From assembly GCA_963710355.1 (NCBI GenBank), contig CAVPZU010000002.1:172810-236809 (forward strand): 64,000 nt of DNA, written 5' to 3'. Every line of letters begins with the position of its first letter. Position 1 is the stretch's first letter. Origin of the DNA: Fen-1359 sp963710355. Lineage in GTDB: Bacteria; Planctomycetota; Phycisphaerae; Sedimentisphaerales; Anaerobacaceae. Under the pieces are notes generated by a model. It was not told where the DNA came from and searched no databases. It worked only from the letters and a program-made list of their open reading frames with translations. Made by a program: the position numbers and the translations under genes. Below, piece by piece: positions 54,224 through 62,091 of this stretch.

Positions 54224-55765
54224 CTATCTGTGCCCCCTTTGTGTATCTGTGTCCTTGTGCGTATCTGTGTCCCTACGTGTTTCTGTGTCCTTATGTGTAT
54301 CCCTGACATCGACTTTTTGTTCATCGGCCGGTCGAGACGGCGGACCTTTCTCAAAGATGCTCAGCAGACCCCGCTTGTTGGCAATCGGCGACTTGGGTAT
54401 TTTCACCTTCTCCGCCTGGGTCAGTTTGACCTCTCGCGGCGGAGCAAAAGCAGGTTTGCCTTCAGCAGTCGGAGATACCGGCTTTATATAATCGACCGAT
54501 TGCGTCACAGGGCCTTTGTGTCCCGTGGGCGGCTGGACTGTCTTCTGACCTGCCTCCGGAGATTCCCAACGGTTCCTATCCTGGCGGAACTTGTGCACGT
54601 CGGTTGCCTGCGTGGCGAATTTACTGCGTGCGTCGCTGTTTATATGCTCGAACTTCATCGAGGTCGTTTTAGCAGCGACAAACTCGCTCATCGGCTCTGC
54701 TATCTGAATGTTTCTTCGCTGCGGCTCGGGTAACCTGGCCAGTCGGGTCTCCATCTCGTGATATGTCCTCGCCGGACGAAGGTCCTTGTTTGCGCGGCGG
54801 AGGTCGTACTCATTCCGCTGATGCTCCTCCCAACGAGGGTCTGTCTTGCGGAAGTGCCAGCGGTCATGCTCATAAATCGGGTCATACCAGGTATGTCGCT
54901 GCTCGCACTCAAACCGCGGGTAAATGCCGATGCCGATGTAGAAGTCATCGAAATAATCGCCGAAGTAGTAGTGGCAATAGCGCGGACAGGTGAATAAGCT
55001 GAACTGCAGCCTGCCGATGTCTATGACGATGCCAGCCGAGAAAGTGAACCCCGGCCGCTCATAGACAGGCGTCGGGAAATAGACCGGCGCAAACAACACG
55101 CCACGCTGTTCCAACGGGTAATCCCAGTGTCCCCTGGCGAAAATATAGCCCCGTGGCGACCAGAGGTAGTGAGACGGAACCCAAACCCAGTCCGTTCGAG
55201 CTGGCAGCCAGTAACCGGGCCGCCAAATATACTGGTCCGTATGCCAGTACCAGCAGGGTGGCACCCAAATTGTATCCGGAGACGGCGGGTTGCCCGGCGG
55301 CTGAACATCGTCAAGTGCCGGAGGTGCCGGCAGATACTCAATCTGCTGAGCATCGGATATCGGCGACCAGAAACCGGCTACCCACTCCCAACCATCGGAC
55401 ACTTTTGCCCAGTAGCCCGGCACCCAGCACATATTCGACGGAGCGGCTCGCCAACAGCCGCTGACCCAGATGTAGCCGTTTCGTTCCGAATCCCAGGACC
55501 AATAGCCCGGCGCCCAGACGAACTGCCCACCTGCCGGTTTGTCTGTCGAGGGAGTTTCCACTATGTTTTCGGGCGGCTGGGTCGGAGCCACGAGTCCCGC
55601 CTGAAGCTGCAAGTCGACCGGTTCGGCAAAGGCTTCATGCACCGGTCCGCGGGTCAGAACCTCAGGCTGCTCCTGGGCAGGTGTTGGGGGCGGCTCGGTT
55701 GTATCGCCATAGAGCAGACCGGCCGCCAAAGCTAATGTTATCACAATGGTAATTAAAGATTTCAT
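54224..55765 (-). CDS. Exported YXWGXW-repeat protein
   Basis: A 513-residue exported protein with a signal peptide (MKSLITIVITLALAAGLLYG). Residues ~70-270 carry repeated W-x2-G-x-W units (YIWVSGCWRA, CWVPGYWAKV, WEWVAGFWSP, YIWRPGYWLP, WVWVPSHYLW). This is the YXWGXW/WXXGXW repeat of unknown function in envelope proteins of Proteobacteria and Planctomycetes. The middle is basic and polar; the last ~30 residues (DTHKDTETRRDTDTHKDTDT) come from a simple-sequence tract of GTGTCCTTGTGTATCT type. The ATG at 55765 follows AAAGGAAAACAAG. Read from a promoter near 55838-55864. Confidence 0.88.
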   Translation of the reverse strand: MKSLITIVITLALAAGLLYGDTTEPPPTPAQEQPEVLTRGPVHEAFAEPVDLQLQAGLVAPTQPPENIVETPSTDKPAGGQFVWAPGYWSWDSERNGYIWVSGCWRAAPSNMCWVPGYWAKVSDGWEWVAGFWSPISDAQQIEYLPAPPALDDVQPPGNPPSPDTIWVPPCWYWHTDQYIWRPGYWLPARTDWVWVPSHYLWSPRGYIFARGHWDYPLEQRGVLFAPVYFPTPVYERPGFTFSAGIVIDIGRLQFSLFTCPRYCHYYFGDYFDDFYIGIGIYPRFECEQRHTWYDPIYEHDRWHFRKTDPRWEEHQRNEYDLRRANKDLRPARTYHEMETRLARLPEPQRRNIQIAEPMSEFVAAKTTSMKFEHINSDARSKFATQATDVHKFRQDRNRWESPEAGQKTVQPPTGHKGPVTQSVDYIKPVSPTAEGKPAFAPPREVKLTQAEKVKIPKSPIANKRGLLSIFEKGPPSRPADEQKVDVRDTHKDTETRRDTDTHKDTDTQRGHR

Positions 55766-55862
55766 CTTGTTTTCCTTTCTTAAATCATGGGTCATACAAT
55801 ACTCGTTATATTAAATACGTATTTCATATCAGAAATATTGCATAAAAAACGAAGAAAATGTC

Positions 55863-55876
55863 AACCGGCGCCGGTT
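55863..55876. promoter_or_regulatory. 14-bp perfect palindrome overlapping a -35 box
   Basis: AACCGGCGCCGGTT is a perfect palindrome. On the minus strand it abuts TTGACA (55864-55859), so a bound protein could block RNA polymerase. The regulator is unknown. Confidence 0.5.
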
Positions 55877-55879
55877 CAA

Positions 55880-55932
55880 GAGATTTCTCATGATAAATGC
55901 CCGGCTGCACAACCAAGCCTTCCAATTCCACA
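55880..55932 (+). repeat. Conserved leader repeat, copy 2
   Basis: Matches 10806-10856 (see that entry): TTTCTCATGATAAATGCCCG then GCTGCACAACCAAGCCTTCC. On the minus strand it has the hairpin GGTT-GTGC-AGCC; loop changes at one position compared with copy 1 (GCGC). Confidence 0.5.
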
Positions 55933-56012
55933 AAAATACCAAAATCTTGTCTGCAATACTACGTCCTTGACTCGCTTTTTACAATCAAATTTCACGAAGC
56001 CTACACGCGTGA

Positions 56013-56039
56013 GACCGCAGGGTAAGCGGTCAATTTTTT
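56013..56039 (+). terminator. Rho-independent terminator, plus strand
   Basis: GACCGC, a 7-nt loop, GCGGTC, then AATTTTTT. The 6-bp GC-rich stem followed by a T-run is a good terminator on the plus strand, but no plus-strand gene lies upstream. It may end an unseen short RNA starting near the repeat at 55880. Confidence 0.45.
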
Positions 56040-56115
56040 ATGTCAATATCAGGGGATAGGGGGAGGGATTTGAAGCAAGAAAAACCAATACTACCCTACC
56101 CACTCCTGCGTGTAT

Positions 56116-56306
56116 TTAAATTGTCAGAAAAATCTGCAAAGCAGAATCCGAGCGAAAAGTTATGTTGACATATATTCTGCTATTTTGAATAACTCTGTCC
56201 GTTTGTGCAGAAACATCCTGTACGTACCCTGTTGCCATTTGTAAATCTGCATGACCAAGAAGCCTTTGAACCAGGATATATAAAATGTTTACCAATTTTT
56301 TATTTA
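56116..56306 (-). pseudogene. Tyrosine recombinase C-terminal fragment cut by the IS
   Basis: The minus-strand frame encodes ILVQRLLGHADLQMATGYVQ then DVSAQTDRVI, the C-terminal box of phage-integrase/tyrosine recombinases (LLGH with catalytic His and the nucleophile Tyr in YVQ). The upstream part is missing: the frame runs straight into the IS terminal repeat, and no N-terminal half is seen beyond 57973. So the IS lies at, or destroyed, a recombinase gene. Confidence 0.6.
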
Positions 56307-56334
56307 CGGAATTATACACTTAACAAACGAGTCC

Positions 56335-57288
56335 TTAACAAACGGCCTTTTTGTATGTTAATCGCTTACCATCTGCGCCTTTTATAGCCGCCTCCGCCCT
56401 TATTCCATCATTAACTTTTCGGTGATTCCAACGAAAAGCAAATTCATCACAATATCTGCCCAAATGTTGTTTTGAAACGTGATGAAAAACGCCGTGAACT
56501 CCTCTTTTGAGCAACGCAAAATATGATTCGGCAGTATTAGTTGATATGTCGCCATTAACATATTCTAAAATTCCGTGCCTTATTATTTTATGACCACCTG
56601 CAAATTCTTTGCCGATTCCTCTATAGGGTTTCCAGTCATCAGTCATAATGGTAGAACTTTTATCAACCATTTGTCTGATAGCCGTTTTTAACGTTTTAGC
56701 ATCAACTCGTTCTATGGGCTTGGATATTGCCTCTCCGTTTCTTTCAACTAATACCATTACTGGAGTTTTTTTCGTCCCCCGTCCACGTATGGCGCTTTTG
56801 TTTATATTATATTTTGGTTTGCCGCCAACGTAGGTTTCGTCAACTTCTACTGTCCCTTTAAGCATATTCATTGAAGGCTGTTCTCCCATTGCCGCTCTTA
56901 TCCTGTGGGCAAGATGCCACGCTGATTTGTAGGAATGAAGTCCAAGATTCCTTTGTAATTGAAGGGCAGACACTCCTTTTTTGTGGGAACACATCGAATA
57001 AAACGCCTGAACCCATTGCCGCAAGGTAATATGTGAACGGTGCATTATCGTGCCTACTGTGACTGTAAATTGTCTCCGACAATCATTACATCGGATTACG
57101 CCATCTCTAACCTTCTCTGATTTGGCCTGTATCCTAACTACCCGCATACTACCACAATGGGGGCAAGCAATGCCTTTAGGCCAACGTATGCCCTCAAGGA
57201 TAGCCCTTGCCTCGTCCTCGGTCAAACGCCCTACATCTATGGCGGCCATTTCTCTTAACTTGCTGAATTTTGGTGGAATATATTTCAT
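56335..57288 (-). CDS. IS1595-family (ISXO2-like) transposase
   Basis: A 317-residue transposase. The N-terminal zinc ribbon is CPHCGS...IRCNDCRRQF, and the DDE-type core begins VEVDETYVGGKPKY, with IMTDDWKPYRGI (second Asp) and NTAESYFALLKRGVHGVFHH after it. The YVGGK and H.SK..L.RY.DEF.FR.N features are ISXO2-like. The ATG at 57288 follows GAAGGAA; a TTG upstream is less likely. It is intact, so the element may be active. Confidence 0.93.
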   Translation of the reverse strand: MKYIPPKFSKLREMAAIDVGRLTEDEARAILEGIRWPKGIACPHCGSMRVVRIQAKSEKVRDGVIRCNDCRRQFTVTVGTIMHRSHITLRQWVQAFYSMCSHKKGVSALQLQRNLGLHSYKSAWHLAHRIRAAMGEQPSMNMLKGTVEVDETYVGGKPKYNINKSAIRGRGTKKTPVMVLVERNGEAISKPIERVDAKTLKTAIRQMVDKSSTIMTDDWKPYRGIGKEFAGGHKIIRHGILEYVNGDISTNTAESYFALLKRGVHGVFHHVSKQHLGRYCDEFAFRWNHRKVNDGIRAEAAIKGADGKRLTYKKAVC

Positions 57289-57299
57289 AATAAATTCCT

Positions 57300-57926
57300 T
57301 CAATTAAATATTGAGAACCCCTTTTTTATATCCTTTATCTGTTCAGGATTCCCTATCATACTTATTTTATGTAGAACACAATTCTTTAAAATGCAATGCT
57401 CTAATGAAACCGCTCCTGAAATTGTTGTATTTGTAGTTTCTATAAATGCACCTTCTGGAATTACTTCTTCGAAAGAATTTTTGACAATTACACAATCACT
57501 ACAAATAATTATTGCTGGACCATAAATATGACAATTTTCAAAAGTTTTGTTCCGAATTATAAAATTCTCTCTTGTAAGGTCGTTAATACGCACATTCATA
57601 TTTTGTAATAGTGGAGAAGATAATGCGTCGGGTGTAGCAAAATTTAATTGCTTGGATTCGATAAGATAGGATTGCCCCACTGACACTACAATACCACATA
57701 GCACAACTAAGAGAGACGGAATTGTGATGGATTCCCTTGAGTATGCTTTCCATAGCGATAAACAACTAATACAAAACAATATCACCAGAACGGGAATACC
57801 GATAGTCGGTTTTAAATAAGAAAATGCTCCGCCTATTACTATGGACATACCCACCTCAAAATAGGCTGCCCACTTCGTTTCCCACCATTCTGGGGATTCC
57901 TTTTTTGATATAACATTTTTCGGCAT
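57300..57926 (-). CDS. IS passenger membrane protein with pentapeptide-like tail
   Basis: A 208-residue protein. It has three membrane helices (FEVGMSIVIGGAFSYL, IPVLVILFCISCLSLW, IPSLLVVLCGIVVSVG), then a polar C-terminal half with every-fifth-residue hydrophobics (NFIIRNKTFENCHIYGPAII, AVSLEHCILKNCVLHKISMI) like a pentapeptide-repeat beta-helix. It ends 11 bp before the transposase start, inside the IS ends, so it is carried by the element. Function unknown; IS1595-group passengers are variable. Confidence 0.7.
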   Translation of the reverse strand: MPKNVISKKESPEWWETKWAAYFEVGMSIVIGGAFSYLKPTIGIPVLVILFCISCLSLWKAYSRESITIPSLLVVLCGIVVSVGQSYLIESKQLNFATPDALSSPLLQNMNVRINDLTRENFIIRNKTFENCHIYGPAIIICSDCVIVKNSFEEVIPEGAFIETTNTTISGAVSLEHCILKNCVLHKISMIGNPEQIKDIKKGFSIFN

Positions 57927-58225
57927 ATCACCATAATACTATCTCCCCTTCGTTTGTTAAGTGTATAATTCCCTTTATTTTTTATAACTTATTGATATAG
58001 CACTACTTATAAATTGACAATTTTTATAAAATTAACAAATAGCGAGGTCTTCGGTTGTAGTATGGTTGTAGGTACTCCAAGAGCGGAATTCTGTCATACT
58101 AAATTCTTTTATGTTTTCGCCTATGTTTGCTTTATAACTCTACATAGCACAAACAGTCAGGAGTATGCGTAAAAATAAGACCGCAAAAAACAATATCTGA
58201 CACGGGACACATAACCGAACGACTG

Positions 58226-58345
58226 TTACTTCAACGGCCAGTTATAAGGACAGGGGCAAAGCCAGACATTAACAAATTCCAGCAGGTCATCATAGTCAAT
58301 AAAGCCATCTTCATGTAAATCAGCCGGCAAGCCAACCGAAATCAT
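58226..58345 (-). pseudogene. Dockerin-like C-terminal relic of a secreted protein
   Basis: The minus-strand frame ends with ADLHEDGFIDYDDLLEFVNV followed by WLCPCPYNW, then stop. This is the EF-hand-like last unit (D.DGF.D..DLL...N.WL) seen at the ends of planctomycete exported proteins. The first in-frame ATG is at 58345 and there is no signal peptide, so this is probably the only surviving end of a longer gene. Confidence 0.6.
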
Positions 58346-58364
58346 GCAATCGGATAGAAAACCT

Positions 58365-58382
58365 ATTTTTTGGCCAAAAAAT
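58365..58382. repeat. 18-bp perfect palindrome
   Basis: ATTTTTTGGCCAAAAAAT, flanked by CC(T) and (G)GG that extend the stem with one wobble. It could act as a two-way terminator or a protein site. No partner copy was noticed. Confidence 0.45.
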
Positions 58383-58665
58383 GGGAAAATCAAGCCTCCT
58401 TAAAACCTACCAACCCCGTTTCCAAACTAAAAACAAGATTATGAGGACATGCCAAAATGGGTCGGGATAAAAAAACTTTACTTCCATTAAAATATAAAGG
58501 ATTTCAAGCGGGGAAGGCCGGAACTGCAAAAAAATCGCAAAAAAAGGGCAAAATGGTAATAAAACGGTAACATTGAGCGTTATAATAGAGTACAAGACGG
58601 ACGGAATATATAGCCAGGCAGAGGAGGCCCCTGAGACAATAGTTTTTATCATGAGAGGAGCAGTT

Positions 58666-60081
58666 GTGAAGAAACGTAAAAAGTGGATTATCATTACTAT
58701 AGTGGCGGTTTTGGTGTTGCTCAGTGGTTGGCTGGGTGGTCAGTCAAAAGCCAAAAAGGCAAGGCCAAAGAGGAAGTGGTGCGTATTGAGGAGGTCAAAG
58801 CGCGGGGATTTGACCGAGCGTGTAAGCGCAACGGGCGAGATTGAGCCGAAGGAAATAGTCCAGATAAGCACGAGGGTGTCCGCCCGGATAATTGATATGC
58901 CCTATGATGAGGGCAATGTTGTTACCTGCGGCGACCCGAACGCAAATCCGCCGATACCGGCATCTGTGCTGGTCAAGCTTGATGCAAAGGATTTGGAGAG
59001 CCAGTTGCGGCTGGCGGAGGCGAGCCGAAATGCGCAGGAGGCACAGACAGAAGTTGAAAAGGCGAGGATTGAGAGCAGCAAGTCGAATCTTGTGGCTCTC
59101 GCCGCTACATTAGAGCAGGCGCAAAATGACCTCGAAAGAAAAAAGGGATTGTTTGAGTCGAGGGATATAAGCAAGGCGGATTTTGACCTGATAAAATACA
59201 AGGTGGATGAGCTTAAGGGGCAGTACGAATCGGCCAAGTTTAACCTTGAGGCGTCTGATAAGAATTTAAAGGTATTGAAGTACAATTTAGAAGCGGCCGA
59301 AGCGCATATAGAAGAAGCGAAGGAAATGATCGGCTACACAACAATAACGTCACCAATCAACGGTTTTATAACGCGCGTTAATAACAAGGTTGGCGAAGTG
59401 GTGACGGGGGCGATTAATTACCCCGGGACGGTGATAATGGAGGTGTCGGACCGTTCAAAAATGCTGGTGGTGGCACAGGTTGATGAGGCGGATATAGGGG
59501 CTCTTGAGGTCGGGCAGAAAGCGGTTGTAAACATCCAGGCGTTTCCAAATGTTAAGTTCACCGGCGTAGTCGATGAGATTGCCATGAAGCACCGGTTCAG
59601 CAACAACCGGACAAGGTATTACCGCACGGAAATCCTGCTTGATAACGACTCGAATGTCTCGAAGCTTTATACCGGATTGACGGCGGACGTTGATATCGAG
59701 ACGAGGAAACATCCCGACGTTATCACTGTGCTGAGCCAGGCGATACTGGCAAGAGAGGTTGACAGTTTGCCCCTGGATATTCGCGATAAAAACGCTGAGC
59801 TTGATAAGGGCAAGAAATTCGCGACGGTCGTTTACAGGTTTATTGACGGCAAAGCCGTTGCTACACCGGTAAGGGCGGGGCAGAGCGATTTGACGCATAC
59901 GATAGTTCTGGCGGGGCTTAAGGAGGGCGACAAGGTTGTAGTCGGACCTTATAAGATCCTGGACAATCTCAAGCAGGACCAGAAATTGAAAGACGAGCGG
60001 GAAGTGGAAAGACAAAAAGCAAAGGAAAAGTCCAAAAACAAAAACGGCAAGAGCGACAGCAATGGAACAGCAGGCAAGTAA
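58666..60081 (+). CDS. HlyD/MacA-type adaptor of the second ABC efflux operon
   Basis: A 471-residue membrane-fusion protein. One N-terminal helix (WIIITIVAVLVLLSGWLGG), a barrel-sandwich starting SATGEIEPKEIVQISTRVSA and closing IGYTTITSPINGFITRVNNK, a long coiled coil and a beta-barrel (VAQVDEADIGALEVGQKAVV). Lys/Asn-rich tail. GTG at 58666 follows AGAGGAG at 5 bp; ATG at 58651 is an alternative. It overlaps the ATPase gene by 20 bp. Confidence 0.9.
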   Translation: MKKRKKWIIITIVAVLVLLSGWLGGQSKAKKARPKRKWCVLRRSKRGDLTERVSATGEIEPKEIVQISTRVSARIIDMPYDEGNVVTCGDPNANPPIPASVLVKLDAKDLESQLRLAEASRNAQEAQTEVEKARIESSKSNLVALAATLEQAQNDLERKKGLFESRDISKADFDLIKYKVDELKGQYESAKFNLEASDKNLKVLKYNLEAAEAHIEEAKEMIGYTTITSPINGFITRVNNKVGEVVTGAINYPGTVIMEVSDRSKMLVVAQVDEADIGALEVGQKAVVNIQAFPNVKFTGVVDEIAMKHRFSNNRTRYYRTEILLDNDSNVSKLYTGLTADVDIETRKHPDVITVLSQAILAREVDSLPLDIRDKNAELDKGKKFATVVYRFIDGKAVATPVRAGQSDLTHTIVLAGLKEGDKVVVGPYKILDNLKQDQKLKDEREVERQKAKEKSKNKNGKSDSNGTAGK

Positions 60082-60827
60082 TCCAGACGAGAAAGTGGTA
60101 ATCCGGCTCAGAGAGCTGAAACGATTCTACAGAGTCGGCGTGGAAGAGATACATGCGCTGGACGGCGTGGATTTGGAGGTGCGGGAGAACGAATATATCG
60201 CGGTGATGGGACATTCAGGGTCGGGCAAAAGTACGCTGATGAACGTGCTGGGGTGCTTGGACAGGGCAAGCGAAGGGGTGTATGAGCTTGACGGGGACAA
60301 CGTTACAGAGCTTGCGGATTCGGAACTGGCGAGGATACGCAACGAGCGGATTGGCTTTGTGTTTCAGTCATTTGAGCTTTTGCCCCAGATGAACGCCTTG
60401 AAAAATGTCGAGATGCCCCTGCTGTATGCGCAGGGCGGTTGGTTTGGCAGGGCGGCCAGGGCAAAAAAGGCGCTTGAGCGGGTTGGACTGGGCGACAGGG
60501 TTAAACACAAGCCGAATCAGCTTTCGGGCGGCGAAAAACAGCGGGTCGCGATTGCCAGGGCGCTGGTGTGCAATCCGAGCATACTGCTGGCCGACGAGCC
60601 GACGGGCAACCTCGATACCAAGACAAGCGACAGCATATTAGAGCTTTTCGACGAGCTTCACAGGCAGGGGCAGACGATAGTGATGGTAACGCACGAGTAC
60701 GATGTCGCGCAGCACGCCAAAAGAATAATCAGGATGCAGGATGGTCACATTCGCAGTGACAGGACAACGGCACGAGGACAATATACACGAACAGAAGCCG
60801 GACGAAAAAGCGGAGGATGCAGAATGA
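60062..60827 (+). pseudogene. MacB/LolD-type ABC ATPase, frameshifted near the end
   Basis: An intact ATPase core: Walker A GHSGSGKSTLMNVLG, signature LSGGEKQRVAIARALV, Walker B ILLADEPTGNLDT, H-loop MVTHEY. Near 60770 the frame slips; the original frame would continue EDNIHEQKPDEKAEDAE and stop at 60827, overlapping the permease ATG by ATGA. Because of the slip the ATPase reads on into the permease, giving a false fused frame of 60062-61264. The true gene end is at 60827. Confidence 0.8.
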
Positions 60828-62085
60828 GGGGATTGCTTGCCGTGCCGCTTATGTTCATCCGGCTTGTTTACCAGAGCGTTTATCTCGCTCTTGGGCAGAT
60901 ATGGGCCAACAAGACAAGGTCGATACTTACGACGATTGGGATAGTTATCGGCGTCGCGTCGGTTACGGCGGTGATAGCGGCATTGACGGGCCTCAAGGCG
61001 AAAATCCTCAGCCAGGTCGAGACATTCGGCAGCAACACGATAATAGTTCAGCCGCAACTGCCGGATAAGGGGCTTAAACGCACCCTGACGTGGTGGGACA
61101 TAAGATTAAAGCCCAGGGAATTTGAAGGGCTTTTGGAACATTGCCCGTCGCTGGAGCGATACACGCGGATAAGTGAGGCGGGGCAATACACGGTCAAATA
61201 CGGCGAGAAGTCGGTGCAGAACGCTCATGTTTATGGCGTGGAGCCGGCGTGGCATCACGATTGAGCACAGGCCGATGGTAATAGGCCGGGAATTATCGGA
61301 TATAGACGCGGGGCGGATGGTTTGCCTGATAGAGCCGGAACTTCGCGACAAACTTGGGCATGGACCAGGACTGCATAGGCGAAACGATTCGAATAGGATC
61401 CAGAAATTTCCGGATAATCGGGGTTATTGAAAAGCGAACCGACCTCGGTATAGGCGGCGGCGGGCAGGAGCGATACGAAATAATAATTCCTTTCGATACT
61501 GCTTCGAAATTCCAGCGTGAATTCTGGATATGGGCGTTTGCCGAGGGCAAGTCAGCAGATGTCCTCGAAGAAGGGGTGGGGGAGTTGAAATTCTTCTTCC
61601 GCCGAGAGAGGCACCTGAGTCCCGACGAGCCGGATACCTTCAGGGTTGAGTCCCTAAAAAGCGCGATACAGACGTTCAATAATATATCGCTTGTGGTAAC
61701 GCTGGTCGCCGGCGGGATAGTCGGCATTTCGCTTTTGGTCGGCGGAGTAGGCATTATGAACATAATGCTCGTCTCGATATCGGAGCGGACAAAGGAAATC
61801 GGTCTGCGCAAAGCCGTCGGCGCAAAGAGGTCCGCGATACTGACGCAATTTTTGATTGAGGCGATAATACTGTGCTTCGTGGGCGGCCTTGTCGGAGTCG
61901 GGGTTGGGTGGGGTCTGACTTTCGCGATAGCACATATAAGTCCGCTGCTGGAGAAAACATATATACCGGCCTGGGCGATAGCGCTGTCGTTTGGTTTCGC
62001 GGGGACAGTTGGAATAGTTTTCGGGATGTTCCCGGCGATAAAGGCGGCGAGATTGGACCCGATAGAGGCGTTGAGACATGAATAA
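60824..62085 (+). pseudogene. MacB-type ABC permease, frameshifted twice
   Basis: N-terminal helix and start are MRGLLAVPLMFIRLVYQSVY then NKTRSILTTIGIVIGVASVT. The frame breaks at about 61258, continues as HRPMVIGRELSDIDAGRMVC in a second frame, and breaks again near 61355, resuming with MDQDCIGETIRIGSRNFRII. The C-terminal part is complete: VGGVGIMNIMLVSISERTKE then IGLRKAVGAKR, ending DPIEALRHE. Total ~420 codons, normal for MacB/FtsX permeases. At least two indels. Confidence 0.82.
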
Positions 62086-62091
62086 GGAGAG

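Larger units (their letters stand above)
55766..56115. other. Upstream region with palindrome, leader repeat and terminator
   Basis: 350 bp. It holds a possible minus-strand promoter (TTGACA at 55864-55859, -10 region poor), the 14-bp palindrome at 55863-55876, repeat copy 2 at 55880-55932 and a plus-strand terminator at 56013-56039. A short plus-strand non-coding RNA could lie between; no gene is seen. Confidence 0.45.
56307..57973 (-). mobile_element. Complete IS1595-like insertion sequence with passenger gene
   Basis: Bounded by 23-bp perfect inverted repeats, 56308-56330 and 57950-57972 (left copy begins GGAATTATACAC, right ends GTGTATAATTCC). If the ends extend one base, flanking 8-bp sequences are TTTATTTA and TTTATTTT, a likely target duplication, though AT-rich. 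Total about 1.67 kb. Contains an ISXO2-like transposase and one passenger gene, both on the minus strand. Confidence 0.85.
57973..58665. other. Region with gene relics between IS and efflux operon
   Basis: 693 bp. Apart from the dockerin relic at 58226-58345 and the palindrome at 58365-58382, it holds only weak hints: on the minus strand 58040-58100 reads EYLQPYYNRRPR, reminiscent of the C-terminal YYNR.RRH of IS3-type transposases. The promoter of the next operon must lie in 58450-58650; AGAGGAG precedes the start. Confidence 0.45.

Noticed and set aside
58030..58105. IS3-type transposase C-terminal relic
   Set aside because: Only EYLQPYYNRRPR resembles the family end; the following residues do not match and stops surround it.
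60062..61264. ABC ATPase fused to a permease N-terminus
   Set aside because: The junction reads as out-of-frame sequence, and the alternative frame gives a normal ATPase end with an ATGA overlap to the permease start. It is an artefact of a one-base slip near 60770.
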